DNA of 64,000 nucleotides from SAR116 cluster alpha proteobacterium HIMB100 (GTDB lineage Bacteria; Pseudomonadota; Alphaproteobacteria; Puniceispirillales; Puniceispirillaceae). Below are positions 53,961 to 64,000 of the stretch, one piece after another. The translations under genes were made by a program, and so were the position numbers. Within the stretch, counting starts at the first letter, position 1. Each line of letters starts with the position of its first letter. Under the pieces are notes generated by a model. That model was not told where the DNA came from, did not search any database, and saw only the letters and a program-made list of their open reading frames with translations. The stretch spans positions 124,001 to 188,000 of the forward strand of contig AFXB01000004.1 in the NCBI GenBank assembly GCA_000238815.2. The letters are read 5' to 3'.

Positions 53961-55340
53961 ATGAGCTGGCAACCTGACAGTTGGCGTAAATTTCCGATCC
54001 TCCAGGTTCCTAACTACCCAGAGCAATCTGTTCTGAATCAGGTGGAAAAAACCCTTGCCGAAAAGCCGCCTCTGGTATTTGCAGGTGAAGTACAGAACCT
54101 GCGCAGCCAGTTAGCAGATGTGGCAAACGGTAAAGGATTTCTGCTTCAAGGCGGAGACTGTGCGGAGAGTTTTGCTGAATTTACAGCAGATATGATCAGA
54201 GATAATTTTCGGGTCTTTCTGCAAATGGCTGTCGTGCTGACCTTTGGCGCATCAATGCCCGTTGTAAAAATCGGGCGGATGGCCGGGCAATTTGCCAAAC
54301 CGCGTTCTTCAGATGTGGAACAAATCGGCGATGTGGAATTACCGTCATATCGCGGAGATATGATCAACGGAATTGAGTTCACGGCTGAGGATAGAATACC
54401 AGATCCAGAGCGTCTTTTAAGAGTATATGAACAATCAGCTTCTACATTGAATCTGATTCGTGCGTTCGCGCAGGGGGGGATGGCTGATCTGCAGGCTGTT
54501 CACAGCTGGACCGCAGATTTTATTTCAGACCGAACGCAGGCCAAACGCTATGCGGAGCTGGCCGAACGGATTGACGAATGCCTGTCCTTTATGAGCGCAT
54601 GTGGCATCACAGCGCAGACCAGCAGGGCGTTGGCAGAAACCGACTTTTTCACCAGCCATGAGTCGCTGTTGCTGAATTATGAAGAGCCCCTTACACGTCG
54701 GGATACCATTACCGATGAAAAGGGGTGGTATGCCACGTCTGCACATATGGTGTGGATTGGGGATCGCACCCGCCAGTATGATGGGGCCCATGTGGAATAT
54801 ATGCGTGGTATTTCCAATCCGATTGGATTGAAATGTGGTCCTTCACTCGACCCTGATGACCTGTTGCGTCTTATCGACAGGCTGAACCCTGAAAATGCGC
54901 CGGGGCGGCTGACGCTTATTGCGCGTATGGGTGCGGATTCCGTACGGGAAAAATTACCGCCGCTGCTGAAAGCAGTCGAGCGGCATGGCGCATCAGTTGT
55001 GTGGTGTTGTGATCCGATGCATGGCAATACAGTCAAAGCGTCTTCGGGATATAAAACCAGACGTGTAGATGATGTGTTCAGAGAGGTTCAGGGCTTTTTT
55101 GATGCTCATGATGAGGTTGGCACTTATCCCGGCGGTGTGCATTTTGAGATGACAGGAAAAAATGTCACAGAATGTGTTGGTGGTGTTGTTGAGGTGACTG
55201 AAGAAAAGCTGGGTGACCGGTATCATACTCATTGTGATCCGCGCCTGAATGCCGGTCAGTCACTAGAACTAGCCTTTCTGATCGCCGATCTGATGAAACG
55301 CAGGCGTGATCAGGAAAGCCGCTTTCAAAAAGCTGGCTGA
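53961..55340 (+). CDS. 3-Deoxy-7-phosphoheptulonate synthase, class II
   Basis: First step of the shikimate pathway (PEP plus erythrose-4-phosphate). This is the plant/actinobacterial-type class II enzyme: starts [18 protein letters not shown], then [10 protein letters not shown] with the metal-binding Cys, [20 protein letters not shown], the CDPMHGNT motif and [15 protein letters not shown] with metal-ligand residues. 459 aa is the usual size. The next gene begins 14 bp after its stop. Confidence 0.95.
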   Translation: MSWQPDSWRKFPILQVPNYPEQSVLNQVEKTLAEKPPLVFAGEVQNLRSQLADVANGKGFLLQGGDCAESFAEFTADMIRDNFRVFLQMAVVLTFGASMPVVKIGRMAGQFAKPRSSDVEQIGDVELPSYRGDMINGIEFTAEDRIPDPERLLRVYEQSASTLNLIRAFAQGGMADLQAVHSWTADFISDRTQAKRYAELAERIDECLSFMSACGITAQTSRALAETDFFTSHESLLLNYEEPLTRRDTITDEKGWYATSAHMVWIGDRTRQYDGAHVEYMRGISNPIGLKCGPSLDPDDLLRLIDRLNPENAPGRLTLIARMGADSVREKLPPLLKAVERHGASVVWCCDPMHGNTVKASSGYKTRRVDDVFREVQGFFDAHDEVGTYPGGVHFEMTGKNVTECVGGVVEVTEEKLGDRYHTHCDPRLNAGQSLELAFLIADLMKRRRDQESRFQKAG

Positions 55341-55354
55341 TTGTCAAAATAGTC

Positions 55355-56521
55355 ATGGCTAAACCACCCTCATCTTTGTCGCCGGAAAACGCCTGTTCCC
55401 GGCCCACGGCATCAGAACAAGCTAGCTTAACAGACAGCTATTTTAACCTGACGCGCTCTATCGTATTAGGGCATGAAGATTGCCAAGTGACTTATGCTGT
55501 GTTCATGCGCAGGCCAGTGACATTAGCACCGCGATTAGCGGTTGACTGGCTAGAGATGATGGCAGCAGAAAGGCAAGCAGACATAAAGATAGAACAGCTT
55601 CACAAAGAAGGGGCTTGGGTTGGGGCTGGTGAGCCGATGTTCTATCTTTCGGGAAAACTGTCAGATCTTGTGGATTTGGAAACGATTTTTCTGCAACGGC
55701 TGGGCAGCCCTTGTGTGGCGGCTTGGAATGCGTATCAGATGTGTGTTGACTTGCCTGATGTCGCCTTTATGGCGATGGATGCGCGCCATTGTGCCGGCAC
55801 AGATATGGCAGAATTAATGGCCTATGGGGCATCAGTTGGGTCAGCAAAGGCAAAGGCAAAAGTCGGTGCGACAGGCTTTGTTGGCTGTGCAACAGACGCA
55901 ACGGCACCCTATTTTGGCCAGACCGCTGGTATGGGGACCATGCCTCATGCACTGATTGGCTATGCCAATGATACATTGGAAGCGGCAAAGCTGTTTCACG
56001 ATACATTTCCTGACAGGCCTCTGACTGTTTTGGTCGATTATTTTGGTAAGGAAGTTGATGATGCTTTGCGGGTGGCCCGTCATTTTTCAGCATTGGCTGA
56101 ACAAGGCAAGCTGGCTGTGCGGCTTGATACACATGGTGGCCGGTTTCTGCAGGGATTGGATACGCCAAGTTCATATGCTGTGCTTGAACGCAATGTGCCA
56201 GAGGCTATACGGGGGTATCGCTCAGAAGGTGACTTGAAGCATTTGATGGGGACTGGCGTATCTGCGGCAGCTGTCTGGTATATGCGTGAACAGCTCGACC
56301 AAGCTGGGTTTGAGCGCGTAAAAATGGTTGGCTCCAGTGGATTCAGCCCTGATAAATGTCGTGTTTTTTCTCTGGCGAAAACGCCTGTGGATATGATAGG
56401 AACCGGGTCTTATCTGCCTGAAAAATGGTCAGAAACATATGCGACAGCTGATATCATTGAATATGATGGTCAGAAGCGCGTTAAAATTGGCCGCGAATTC
56501 CTGCACAGAAAAACCAACTAG
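55355..56521 (+). CDS. pncB: Nicotinate phosphoribosyltransferase-like enzyme
   Basis: 388 aa of the NAPRTase/quinolinate-type phosphoribosyltransferase fold: LTDSYFNLTR at the N-terminus, the AGEPMFYLSG strand, MDARHCAGTD, the phosphate-binding VGSSGFSPDKC and GTGSYLP near the end. Salvages nicotinate to NaMN. Its neighbour nadE (15 bp downstream) performs the last step of the same pathway, supporting the call. Somewhat shorter than classical PncB. Confidence 0.85.
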   Translation: MAKPPSSLSPENACSRPTASEQASLTDSYFNLTRSIVLGHEDCQVTYAVFMRRPVTLAPRLAVDWLEMMAAERQADIKIEQLHKEGAWVGAGEPMFYLSGKLSDLVDLETIFLQRLGSPCVAAWNAYQMCVDLPDVAFMAMDARHCAGTDMAELMAYGASVGSAKAKAKVGATGFVGCATDATAPYFGQTAGMGTMPHALIGYANDTLEAAKLFHDTFPDRPLTVLVDYFGKEVDDALRVARHFSALAEQGKLAVRLDTHGGRFLQGLDTPSSYAVLERNVPEAIRGYRSEGDLKHLMGTGVSAAAVWYMREQLDQAGFERVKMVGSSGFSPDKCRVFSLAKTPVDMIGTGSYLPEKWSETYATADIIEYDGQKRVKIGREFLHRKTN

Positions 56522-56536
56522 GCATTACAAACTGCT

Positions 56537-58219
56537 ATGGCTGAACAAGAAACCACAGAGCTGACAATTGCTGTGATGCAAGCAAACCCTCATCTTGGGG
56601 ATGTTGAGGCGAATTTAGATGCTCTCCAGCAAAGGCGGAAGCGTGCTGCTGAATTGGGAGCCGATTGTCTGTTGACCCCTGAGATGTATTTAGCTGGCTA
56701 TCCGGCAGATGATTTGGTGTTGCGCCAAGATTTCATGGAGCGCATTGAAACCGCCCTTCAAAAAATTGCTGTGCTGACACAAGATGGTGGTCCAGCGGTC
56801 ATCGTTGGCGCGCCGTACAGAGAGGCAGGGCGTCTGTTTAACAGCGCATTTGTCATCGATAATGGGGAAATACAAGCTCGGCGCGATAAGGTGAATTTGC
56901 CTAATTATGGCGTATTTGATGACAAACGGAACTTCACGCCAGGGACATTGCGTGGGCCAGTGAACCTGAGGGGCTGGCGTTTAGGTCTGGCTATATGTGA
57001 AGATATCTGGTTTGCCGATGTATGTGAAACTCTGGCCGAAACAGGCGCAGATATCATTCTTTCTTTAAATGCGTCTCCTTTTGACGTTGAAAAGGCCGAC
57101 CAACGATTGATGCAGGCAATTTCTCGGATTACTGAGGCAGACTTGCCTTTGGTTTATGTCAATATGGTGGGTGGGCAAGATGAGCTTGTGTTTGACGGAG
57201 GGTCATTTGCTCTTAATCGCGGCGGCAAATTAGCTTGCCAACTGCCTTATTTTTCAGAACATTTGTCCTGTCTTACGGTCAGGCGCGCGGCTGGTGATGT
57301 TCATCTTACAGGCTCAATTGCGCATCCAAATGGACCGTATGAGACGTTATGGCGGGCGTTGATGCTGGGCTTGCGTGATTATTGTGATAAGAACGGCTTT
57401 CCGTCGGTGGTTCTAGGTCTGTCTGGCGGCATCGATTCTGCTATTGTTGCTGCTCTGGCAGTGGATGCATTGGGTGCGGATCGTGTTCACGCTGTGATGA
57501 TGCCATCTGATTACACAGCTGATATATCTGTAACTGATGCAGACCAGCTGGCCCAGGCTCTGGGTATTTCTTTACAGACAATTGCTATTCGGCCGGGGAT
57601 GAACGCTTTTGAAGATATGTTGGCGCCGGCCTTTCGTGACAAATCCCCTGACATCGCCGAAGAAAACATTCAGTCTCGTTTGCGGGGTATGTTGCTGATG
57701 GCATTGTCAAATAAGTTTGGTCATCTTGTGCTAGCAACAGGAAATAAGTCGGAATATGCAGCTGGCTATTCAACATTATATGGGGATATGTGTGGCGGGT
57801 TCGCGCCAATAAAGGATGTGTGGAAGACACGTGTTTTTGAATTGGCCCGTTGGCGAAATACTGCCGTTCCGAAAGGCGCCCTTGGCCCTGACTCAGAGGT
57901 AATCCCAGACCGAATTATTACCCGGCCTCCATCTGCAGAATTACGGCCTGATCAGCAAGATACAGACAGCCTTCCGCCTTATGACGTTCTTGATGAAATT
58001 CTGATCGCACTTACTGAAGAAATGGCTGATATTCAAACGATCAGAGCCAGAGGATTTGACCTGGAAACAGTTCAGCAGGCAAGTCAGCTTTTGTTCCGCG
58101 CAGAATATAAACGGTTTCAGGCAGCACCTGGGCCAAAGGTAACTGCAAGGGCTTTTGGACGGGATCGGCGCTTGCCCCTGACCTCTGGCTTTCGTCCCCA
58201 ATCAACGGAGAGCTCATGA
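56537..58219 (+). CDS. nadE: Glutamine-dependent NAD+ synthetase
   Basis: 560 aa with two domains. The N-terminal nitrilase-type glutaminase (about 1-255) has Glu in TPEMYLAGYP, Lys in RRDKVNLPNYG and Cys in LAICEDIWF. The C-terminal synthetase (about 280-540) has the pyrophosphate loop LSGGIDSAIVAAL and TGNKSEYAAGYSTLYGD. Amidates NaAD to NAD. Its TGA overlaps the gltX ATG (ATGA), so nadE and gltX are coupled. Confidence 0.95.
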   Translation: MAEQETTELTIAVMQANPHLGDVEANLDALQQRRKRAAELGADCLLTPEMYLAGYPADDLVLRQDFMERIETALQKIAVLTQDGGPAVIVGAPYREAGRLFNSAFVIDNGEIQARRDKVNLPNYGVFDDKRNFTPGTLRGPVNLRGWRLGLAICEDIWFADVCETLAETGADIILSLNASPFDVEKADQRLMQAISRITEADLPLVYVNMVGGQDELVFDGGSFALNRGGKLACQLPYFSEHLSCLTVRRAAGDVHLTGSIAHPNGPYETLWRALMLGLRDYCDKNGFPSVVLGLSGGIDSAIVAALAVDALGADRVHAVMMPSDYTADISVTDADQLAQALGISLQTIAIRPGMNAFEDMLAPAFRDKSPDIAEENIQSRLRGMLLMALSNKFGHLVLATGNKSEYAAGYSTLYGDMCGGFAPIKDVWKTRVFELARWRNTAVPKGALGPDSEVIPDRIITRPPSAELRPDQQDTDSLPPYDVLDEILIALTEEMADIQTIRARGFDLETVQQASQLLFRAEYKRFQAAPGPKVTARAFGRDRRLPLTSGFRPQSTESS

Positions 58220-59559
58220 CCGCCCCCAAAGTTCGCTTCGCGCCCAGTCCGACAGGTATGCTGCATGTTGGTAATTTGCGCACTGCATTAGTGAATTACC
58301 TGTATGCCCGCCATGCCGATGGCAAATTTATGTTGCGTATTGACGATACAGACGAGGTGCGATCAACAACAGAATTTGAACAGGCCATACGCGAAGATTT
58401 GCTGTGGATGGGCATGGGATGGGATGAAGAAGACCGGCAAACATCACGGCTGAGCCGCTATGATGAGGCTTTGCAAATCTTGCTTGATAGCGGACGGGCC
58501 TATGCCTGCTATGAAACTCAAGAAGAATTATCTCTGAAAAGAAAGTCACAGCTGATGGCAGGGAAGCCGCCTGTTTATGATCGGGCAGCGCTGGCACTTA
58601 GTGATGTGGATAAGCAGAAGCTTGAAGCAGACGGCCGTCGGCCGCATTATCGTTTTAAGCTGAATCATGAGCAGGTAAGCTGGGCAGATTTGATTCGCGG
58701 TGATGTTGCATATCATATGTCCAGCTTATCAGACCCTGTTTTGATGCGCGAAGATGGACGCGTGATTTACACCCTCGCTTCTGTTGTTGATGACATCGAT
58801 CACGGCATTACAGCAATTTTGCGTGGTGAAGATCATGTGACGAACTCTGCAGCTCAGATTCAGTTGTTTGAGGCGTTAGGGGCAACACCGCCACAAATGG
58901 GGCATCTGGCGTTGCTGGCTGGTGCGGATGGTGAAGGATTATCGAAACGACTGGGTAGTTTATCTGTGCGCCAATTACGTGAGGAGGGGATTGAGGCGCC
59001 AGCGTTGGCCAGTTTGCTTGCACGTATTGGCACTTCTGCCCCTGTTGTGCCACAGGCGTCACTTGCTGACATTATTGCCGGCTTTGATATTACCAGCTTT
59101 GGTCGCGCTACGCCAAAATTCTCTCCTGATGAGCTCGCTCAAATCAATGCACGTGTTCTTCAGCAGATGGAGTTTGCCTCTGTGGCTGAACGCCTTGCAG
59201 AGGCAAATTTAGCGGCTGTTGATGAACGGTTCTGGATGGCGGTGAGAGGGAATATCAGCACGCTTCTGGATGCTGGAGATTGGTGGGCAGTTTGTCACCA
59301 GCCCCTTACCCCTGAAATTGAGGATGAAGAGCTTCTGGCTGCTGCTTTAGCTGAGCTTCCAGAGGGGCCATTTGGCCCGGATAGCTGGTCACAATGGACC
59401 AAGGCTGTGACCGCTGCGACATCAAAAAAAGGTAAAGCCTTGTTTATGCCGCTTCGTAAAGCATTAACCGGGCGCGCGTTTGGTCCAGATGTCGGCATAT
59501 TATTATGCTATATGACGCGTGAGGTGGTTGCGAAGCGGCTTGCGGGCCAAACTGCCTGA
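58216..59559 (+). CDS. gltX: Glutamyl-tRNA synthetase
   Basis: 447 aa class I synthetase: FAPSPTGMLHVGNLRTAL carries the HIGH-type motif (HVGN) and GLSKRLGS the KMSKS-type loop. Many alphaproteobacteria have two GltX copies, one acting on tRNA-Gln for transamidation; which one this is cannot be told here. Overlaps nadE by 4 bp and precedes cysS by 36 bp. Confidence 0.93.
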   Translation: MTAPKVRFAPSPTGMLHVGNLRTALVNYLYARHADGKFMLRIDDTDEVRSTTEFEQAIREDLLWMGMGWDEEDRQTSRLSRYDEALQILLDSGRAYACYETQEELSLKRKSQLMAGKPPVYDRAALALSDVDKQKLEADGRRPHYRFKLNHEQVSWADLIRGDVAYHMSSLSDPVLMREDGRVIYTLASVVDDIDHGITAILRGEDHVTNSAAQIQLFEALGATPPQMGHLALLAGADGEGLSKRLGSLSVRQLREEGIEAPALASLLARIGTSAPVVPQASLADIIAGFDITSFGRATPKFSPDELAQINARVLQQMEFASVAERLAEANLAAVDERFWMAVRGNISTLLDAGDWWAVCHQPLTPEIEDEELLAAALAELPEGPFGPDSWSQWTKAVTAATSKKGKALFMPLRKALTGRAFGPDVGILLCYMTREVVAKRLAGQTA

Positions 59560-59595
59560 AAACGCAAGACAATATCTGGGATAGGCAAGGAAGAG

Positions 59596-60954
59596 ATGAG
59601 TATTCGTCTGTACAACACGAAAACAAAGATGAAGCAGGAGTTCGCTCCGATCTTGCCTGATCATGTGCGCCTATATGCCTGTGGGCCGACTGTTTATGAC
59701 CGTATTCATGTGGGTAATGCCCGGCCGCTTGTCATCTTTGATGTTTTGGTACGTCTGTTGCGCTCTTCTTTTACAAAAGTGACCTATGTGCGCAATATCA
59801 CAGATGTGGATGATAAAATTAACGCTCGTGCGGCTGAGCGCGGCATATCTATTGCTGAGCTGTGTGAGCAAACTATTCTCAGCTTTCATGAGGATTGCCA
59901 GGCCTTAGCTGTGCTGCCGCCGGATAAAGAGCCTCGTGCAACCGATCATATCACGCAGATGATTGACATGATCACAACCCTCATCGAAAAGGGATTTGCA
60001 TATGAAGCAGAAGGTCATGTTCTGTTTGCGGTCGACAAGATGCCTGAATATGGACAGCTGTCAGGCCGGTCTTTAGATGAAATGATTGCCGGAGCAAGAG
60101 TTGAGGTCGCGCCCTACAAAGCGCATCCGGCAGATTTTGTGCTCTGGAAGCCAGCCGAGACAGATATGCCCGGTTGGGACAGCCCCTGGGGGCGCGGCCG
60201 GCCAGGTTGGCATATTGAATGTTCGGCCATGTCAGCAGATTATTTGGGGGCAGAATTTGATATTCATGCTGGTGGGTTAGACCTTATCTTCCCTCATCAT
60301 GAAAATGAAATTGCCCAATCGGTATGCGCTCATGGGACTTCTCAAATGGCGGCCTTTTGGGTTCATAATGGTTATGTGACGGTTGAAGGCGAAAAAATGT
60401 CCAAATCGCTGGGCAATTTTACCACGGTAAAAGATGCGCTGGCTCGCCACAGAGGAGAGGTTGTCCGCTTCAGCCTTTTATCGTCTCATTACCGTGCACC
60501 GTTTGATTTTTCAGATGCCGCCCTTGGCCAGGCCAGAACAATTCTGGATAAGTTTTATCGCGCGGCTGCAGGCGCAGACAGATCAAATTTACCGTCCAGT
60601 CTGTCTGAACTGGATAAGGAGTTTGTCTCTGCTCTTTGTGATGATTTGAACACGCCTCTGGCTATCTCTTGTTTGCACCGTCTGGCTGGTGAAGCAAAAA
60701 AGGGCGACACGAATAGTGCTGGTCAGCTTGTGTCTTGTTCACAGCTCCTAGGATTGCTGGGGGACGCAAATTGGTTCGCCGTCAGTGATGAGTCTGCAGG
60801 CGATACACAGGAAGTTGAACAGGCGATAGAAGCCCGCAACGCGGCGCGTGCTGCGCGTAATTTTGCTGAAGCTGACCGTATCCGCGACGAGCTGTCTGAT
60901 AAGGGAATAAAGCTTCTCGACGGGCCAGATGGAACGCGCTGGGAGCGGGACTGA
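59596..60954 (+). CDS. cysS: Cysteinyl-tRNA synthetase
   Basis: 452 aa class I synthetase with the HIGH-type motif in YACGPTVYDRIHVGNARP, the zinc-site segment WHIECSAMS, HHENEIAQS and KMSKSLGNF. The C-terminal domain ends with the family pattern NFAEADRIRDEL...GIKLLDGPDGTRW. Complete and typical. Confidence 0.97.
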   Translation: MSIRLYNTKTKMKQEFAPILPDHVRLYACGPTVYDRIHVGNARPLVIFDVLVRLLRSSFTKVTYVRNITDVDDKINARAAERGISIAELCEQTILSFHEDCQALAVLPPDKEPRATDHITQMIDMITTLIEKGFAYEAEGHVLFAVDKMPEYGQLSGRSLDEMIAGARVEVAPYKAHPADFVLWKPAETDMPGWDSPWGRGRPGWHIECSAMSADYLGAEFDIHAGGLDLIFPHHENEIAQSVCAHGTSQMAAFWVHNGYVTVEGEKMSKSLGNFTTVKDALARHRGEVVRFSLLSSHYRAPFDFSDAALGQARTILDKFYRAAAGADRSNLPSSLSELDKEFVSALCDDLNTPLAISCLHRLAGEAKKGDTNSAGQLVSCSQLLGLLGDANWFAVSDESAGDTQEVEQAIEARNAARAARNFAEADRIRDELSDKGIKLLDGPDGTRWERD

Positions 60955-61090
60955 AAATAGTGCTCAGGTAGAGGTATGGGTCAGCAGATGCTGATTTGCA
61001 CTTATTGTCTAAATACGGTACAACCCGTGACCGTCGCTGTCGTTAGATGTGAATGTGCCGACAGGGCCAACAGAAAATAGGGATAAGCTC

Positions 61091-62704
61091 ATGTCTGACC
61101 GGCAGACAGACGATGTGATCTGGCTTTTTGATACAACGCTTCGGGATGGGGGACAGACCAGAGGAGTTGATTTTACAGCAGCAGATAAGCAATTCATCGC
61201 TCAGGCTCTTGATGATTTTGGTATCGATTATATCGAGGGCGGGTGGCCAGGAGCCAACCCAACGGATGATTTGTTTTTCAGCACAGAACATCAGCTGAAG
61301 AATGCTAAACTCGTCGCTTTTGGCATGACCAGGCGTGGCGGACGGTCTGCTGAGAATGATCCAGGTTTGAACGCCATTTTAGATGCCAAGACTGACGCCA
61401 CTTGTCTGGTGGGAAAAACGTGGGATTTCCATGTGACAACGGCTTTAAACATTGAGCTGGAAGAGAATCTGCGGATGATCAGCAGCTCTGTTGCCGCCGC
61501 TAAAGCCCGCGGACATGAATCTATGTTTGATTGCGAACATTATTTCGATGGGTTCAAAGCAAACCCAGATTATGCGTTATCTTGTGTGAAAGCGGCTCAA
61601 GACGGTGGCGCTACCTGGGTGATATTATGTGACACAAATGGTGGCAGTCTGCCAGACGAGGTCTTTGAAATTGTCAGCACAACGCGTAAAGCGTGCCCAG
61701 ATGTGCGTTTGGGTATACATTGTCATAATGACAGCGGTGTGGCTGTGGCCAATACATTGGCCGCGGTAAAGGCAGGTGCACGCCAAATACAAGGCACCTT
61801 AAACGGTTTAGGCGAGAGATGTGGGAACGCCGATCTGATTACGCTGATTCCCACACTAATGCTCAAGCTGGGCTATAAAACGAATATTGCCGCGGATAAG
61901 CTGTCTAAGCTGAAATCGCTATCACGTATGTTGGACGAACGTCTGAATAGACAGCCGAATGCGCACGCACCATATGTTGGTGACGCAGCATTTGCCCATA
62001 AGGGCGGATTACATGCCTCAGCCGCTCAGAAAGATCCACGTACCTACGAACATGTGCCGCCGGAAACGGTAGGCAATCAGCGCAGCTACCTGATTTCTGA
62101 TCAAACTGGCCGTTCCAATATCTTGGCGCGATTTAAAGAAGTTGGAATTGAGATTGACAGCAAGGATGCCCGCATTGAAAAGCTGATCGCCGAGGTGAAG
62201 CAGAAAGAATTTCTGGGTTGGGCGTTTGACAGTGCTGAAGCCAGTTTTGAGTTGTTGGCACGTCGTATGCTGGATGGGGTGCCTGACTATTTTGAAATTG
62301 GCCGGTTTCGGGTCATGGATGAACGTCGTTTCAATGCCAGAGGCGAGCTGGTTGTCGAATCTGAGGCCACAGCCTCTATTCTTGTACATGGACAGACCCA
62401 TCATGAAGCGGCCGTTGGGAACGGTCCTGTGAATGCCGTGGATACCGCTATCCGCAAGGCGTTAAGCCAAGCCTATCCTCTGCTTTCAGATGTGGAACTT
62501 ATTGACTATAAAGTGCGTATTCTGCCTCCAAACGAACAGGCAAGCGGCACTGGAGCCACAACCCGCGTGTTGATAGAATTTGCAGATTCACAAGGCAAGA
62601 ATTGGCGGACAGTAGGCGTTTCCACCAATATTATTGATGCTTCTGTTATTGCGCTTGCAGATGGTATGTGTTGGAAATTGCTGCATTCTGGCGTAACAGT
62701 CTGA
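61091..62704 (+). CDS. cimA: (R)-citramalate synthase
   Basis: 537 aa of the isopropylmalate/citramalate synthase family; condenses acetyl-CoA and pyruvate to citramalate, giving 2-oxobutyrate for isoleucine without threonine deaminase. It has LFDTTLRDGGQTRGVDF at the N-terminus, the metal motif LGIHCHNDSGVAVAN, QGTLNGLGERCGNADL and a C-terminal LeuA regulatory domain (about 400-535). ATG 61091 with GGGAT upstream was preferred over an in-frame start at 61049. It feeds the ilv pathway encoded at the other end of the window. Confidence 0.92.
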   Translation: MSDRQTDDVIWLFDTTLRDGGQTRGVDFTAADKQFIAQALDDFGIDYIEGGWPGANPTDDLFFSTEHQLKNAKLVAFGMTRRGGRSAENDPGLNAILDAKTDATCLVGKTWDFHVTTALNIELEENLRMISSSVAAAKARGHESMFDCEHYFDGFKANPDYALSCVKAAQDGGATWVILCDTNGGSLPDEVFEIVSTTRKACPDVRLGIHCHNDSGVAVANTLAAVKAGARQIQGTLNGLGERCGNADLITLIPTLMLKLGYKTNIAADKLSKLKSLSRMLDERLNRQPNAHAPYVGDAAFAHKGGLHASAAQKDPRTYEHVPPETVGNQRSYLISDQTGRSNILARFKEVGIEIDSKDARIEKLIAEVKQKEFLGWAFDSAEASFELLARRMLDGVPDYFEIGRFRVMDERRFNARGELVVESEATASILVHGQTHHEAAVGNGPVNAVDTAIRKALSQAYPLLSDVELIDYKVRILPPNEQASGTGATTRVLIEFADSQGKNWRTVGVSTNIIDASVIALADGMCWKLLHSGVTV

Positions 62705-62725
62705 AAACGCGCCTGAAGGAACAAA

Positions 62726-63517
62726 ATGAGCGTATCGCCAGACCAAATCCGCCAGCAGATCACGCCTGTCATTATCCTTGCCCGGCCGCAAATGGGTGAA
62801 AATATTGGTGCCGCTGCACGGGCAATGAAAAATTGTGGGCTGGTTTCCTTGCGCCTTGTCTCGCCACGTGATGGCTGGCCGAATCCGGCGGCAGAGCCTA
62901 TGGCGACAAATGCCGTTGACATTCTTCACTCAGCAGAGGTTTACGATAGCCTGTCAGACGCATTGCATGATGTCACCTTTATGGTTGCCACTTCTGCCCG
63001 CCCAAGAGATATGGAAAAACCGGTGGTCACGCCGCGCCAAGCTGTGGCCGAACTGTTCAGGCAGCAAACCGTACGACAGGACCAAGGCGGAAGAGCTGCA
63101 TTATTATTTGGCTCAGAACGGTCTGGTTTGGATAATGATGAGTTGATGTTGGCGGATTATGTAGCCCAAGCGCCGCTGAATCCAGGTGCAATGTCTTTAA
63201 ATCTGGCGCAGGCGGTATTGCTGATGGCTTGGGAATGGCGTATGGCGGCTCTTGCAGATAGTGGTCTGGTCACAGATGAGCCGGAAGGGTTGTCCGCACC
63301 TGCAGATTTGAAAACACGAGCTTATTTTCTATCGCGTCTTGAAGATATCCTTGAACGGCAGGGGTTTTTTGCGACGCCAGAAATGGCACCGGTGGTAAAA
63401 CGAAATCTGACTTGCCTGTTTACACGTTCCGCGCCAACCGAACAGGAGCTAAAAACCCTGCACGGTATTCTCACCTTATTTGAACGCAACACAGCATCGG
63501 CATTTGAGCAATCTTGA
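62726..63517 (+). CDS. trmJ: tRNA (cytidine/uridine-2'-O-)-methyltransferase TrmJ
   Basis: 263 aa SPOUT methyltransferase that modifies position 32 of tRNAs. It has the N-terminal VIILARPQMGENIGAAARAMKNCG, LLFGSERSGLDNDEL and the knot segment PLNPGAMSLNLAQAVLLMAWEW, followed by a helical C-terminal extension typical of TrmJ. Its TGA stop lies inside the -35 box of a promoter pointing to rpsD. Confidence 0.92.
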   Translation: MSVSPDQIRQQITPVIILARPQMGENIGAAARAMKNCGLVSLRLVSPRDGWPNPAAEPMATNAVDILHSAEVYDSLSDALHDVTFMVATSARPRDMEKPVVTPRQAVAELFRQQTVRQDQGGRAALLFGSERSGLDNDELMLADYVAQAPLNPGAMSLNLAQAVLLMAWEWRMAALADSGLVTDEPEGLSAPADLKTRAYFLSRLEDILERQGFFATPEMAPVVKRNLTCLFTRSAPTEQELKTLHGILTLFERNTASAFEQS

Positions 63518-63541
63518 CATCTACTCAATAATCAGTATTAT
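63514..63541 (+). promoter_or_regulatory. Probable sigma-70 promoter for rpsD
   Basis: TTGACA (63514-63519), a 16 bp spacer and TATTAT (63536-63541), about 90 bp upstream of the rpsD start. The -35 box overlaps the trmJ stop codon. The resulting leader could host ribosomal-protein autoregulation, but I see no specific S4-binding fold. Confidence 0.6.
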
Positions 63542-63631
63542 TTCGCGCATTCCTGGGAACGTTGACACGAAGGTAGGTCTTTGTGCCACGGCAATTAAGC
63601 CCTACCGGGACAATAAAAAGGAACCAAGCCA

Positions 63632-64000
63632 ATGGCACCGAAAACCGAACATAAACGTCATTCCTCGAAGCACAAAATTGACAGACGCCTCGGCGTTAAT
63701 CTTTGGGGACGCTCTAAATCACCTTTGAATACACGCTCTTATGCGCCTGGCCAGCATGGTCAGCGACGCAAGAAGCCAACAGACTTTGGTATCCAGCTGA
63801 TGGCAAAACAGAAGCTGAAAGGGTATTACGGCAATATTGGCGAAAAACAGTTTAAAAAATACTATCAGGAAGCTGTGCGCCGGCAGGGTGATACAGGTCA
63901 AAACCTGATCGGAATTCTAGAATCGCGCCTGGATGCCGTGTTATATCGGTCCAAGCTGGCGCCAACCGTATTTGCTGCGCGCCAGATCATCAACCACGGG
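63632..64000 (+). CDS. rpsD: 30S ribosomal protein S4, 5' part (cut by window end)
   Basis: Start ATG 63632 behind AAAAAGGAACC. The 123 codons visible read as S4 without interruption: [48 protein letters not shown] and [11 protein letters not shown] leading into the S4 RNA-binding domain ([13 protein letters not shown]). S4 is a primary 16S rRNA binder that nucleates 30S assembly. The gene continues past the window. Confidence 0.97.
   Translation, partial: MAPKTEHKRHSSKHKIDRRLGVNLWGRSKSPLNTRSYAPGQHGQRRKKPTDFGIQLMAKQKLKGYYGNIGEKQFKKYYQEAVRRQGDTGQNLIGILESRLDAVLYRSKLAPTVFAARQIINHG

Overview
The window reads as a chromosomal segment of an alphaproteobacterium of moderate GC, probably a marine lineage such as the SAR116/Puniceispirillum group. 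That placement is inferred from gene content and protein style and is not proven. About three quarters of the window is ordinary core genome with dense gene packing and many 1-9 bp overlaps. It is interrupted once, between about 19.0 and 33.86 kb, by a clearly AT-rich block whose codon use (AGA/AGG arginine, TTA leucine) differs from both flanks.

Left core, 0-19 kb. This holds a periplasmic Do-type protease, serB and miaA, the branched-chain amino acid genes ilvB-ilvH-ilvC, the rod-shape operon mreB-mreC-mreD-mrdA-rodA, an SbmA/BacA-like peptide transporter, hldE-glmU on the minus strand, and glmS. These genes cover Ile/Val synthesis, elongation-mode cell-wall synthesis, and the sugar precursors of peptidoglycan and LPS.

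Island, 18997-33855. The last codons of glmS form one boundary. The 8-mer GTGGAATA, which spans the last glmS codons and part of the stop codon, occurs again at the far end, where the flanking sequence still reads as a glmS-like tail (Thr-Val-Glu-stop with TAA). I infer site-specific integration at the glmS 3' end that leaves GlmS intact. The element carries a compact tyrosine recombinase and a large serine recombinase. Small recombinase-type HTH proteins face inward at both ends. Other content is a highly modular GIY-YIG nuclease, a four-gene operon (HNH-HIT fusion, GIY-YIG nuclease, two small membrane proteins), a three-gene coupled operon with a zinc-ribbon protein, several proteins of unknown function, and two candidate structured RNAs. 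Three copies of a 58-84 bp repeat start at the end of the tyrosine recombinase gene and delimit two gene blocks, like a small cassette array. I see no phage structural, replication or conjugation genes.

Right core, 33.86-64 kb. First comes a metY-type sulfhydrylase gene with an in-frame amber codon, divergent from an Lrp-family regulator. Then follow a peroxiredoxin, a GNAT acetyltransferase, a LysE-type exporter, envelope genes (lptD, a GT4 glycosyltransferase, a GT9 heptosyltransferase-like gene), a DUF924 protein, an FAD-linked hydroxyacid dehydrogenase, tsaC/sua5, an SRAP protein, a 3-methyladenine glycosylase, cytochromes b561 and c', a DMT exporter and acetoacetyl-CoA synthetase. After a decayed ORF come glutathione reductase, class II DAHP synthase, a nicotinate phosphoribosyltransferase-like gene with nadE, gltX, cysS, cimA and trmJ, and finally the first 123 codons of rpsD, cut by the window end. 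cimA complements the ilv genes by giving a threonine-independent route to isoleucine.
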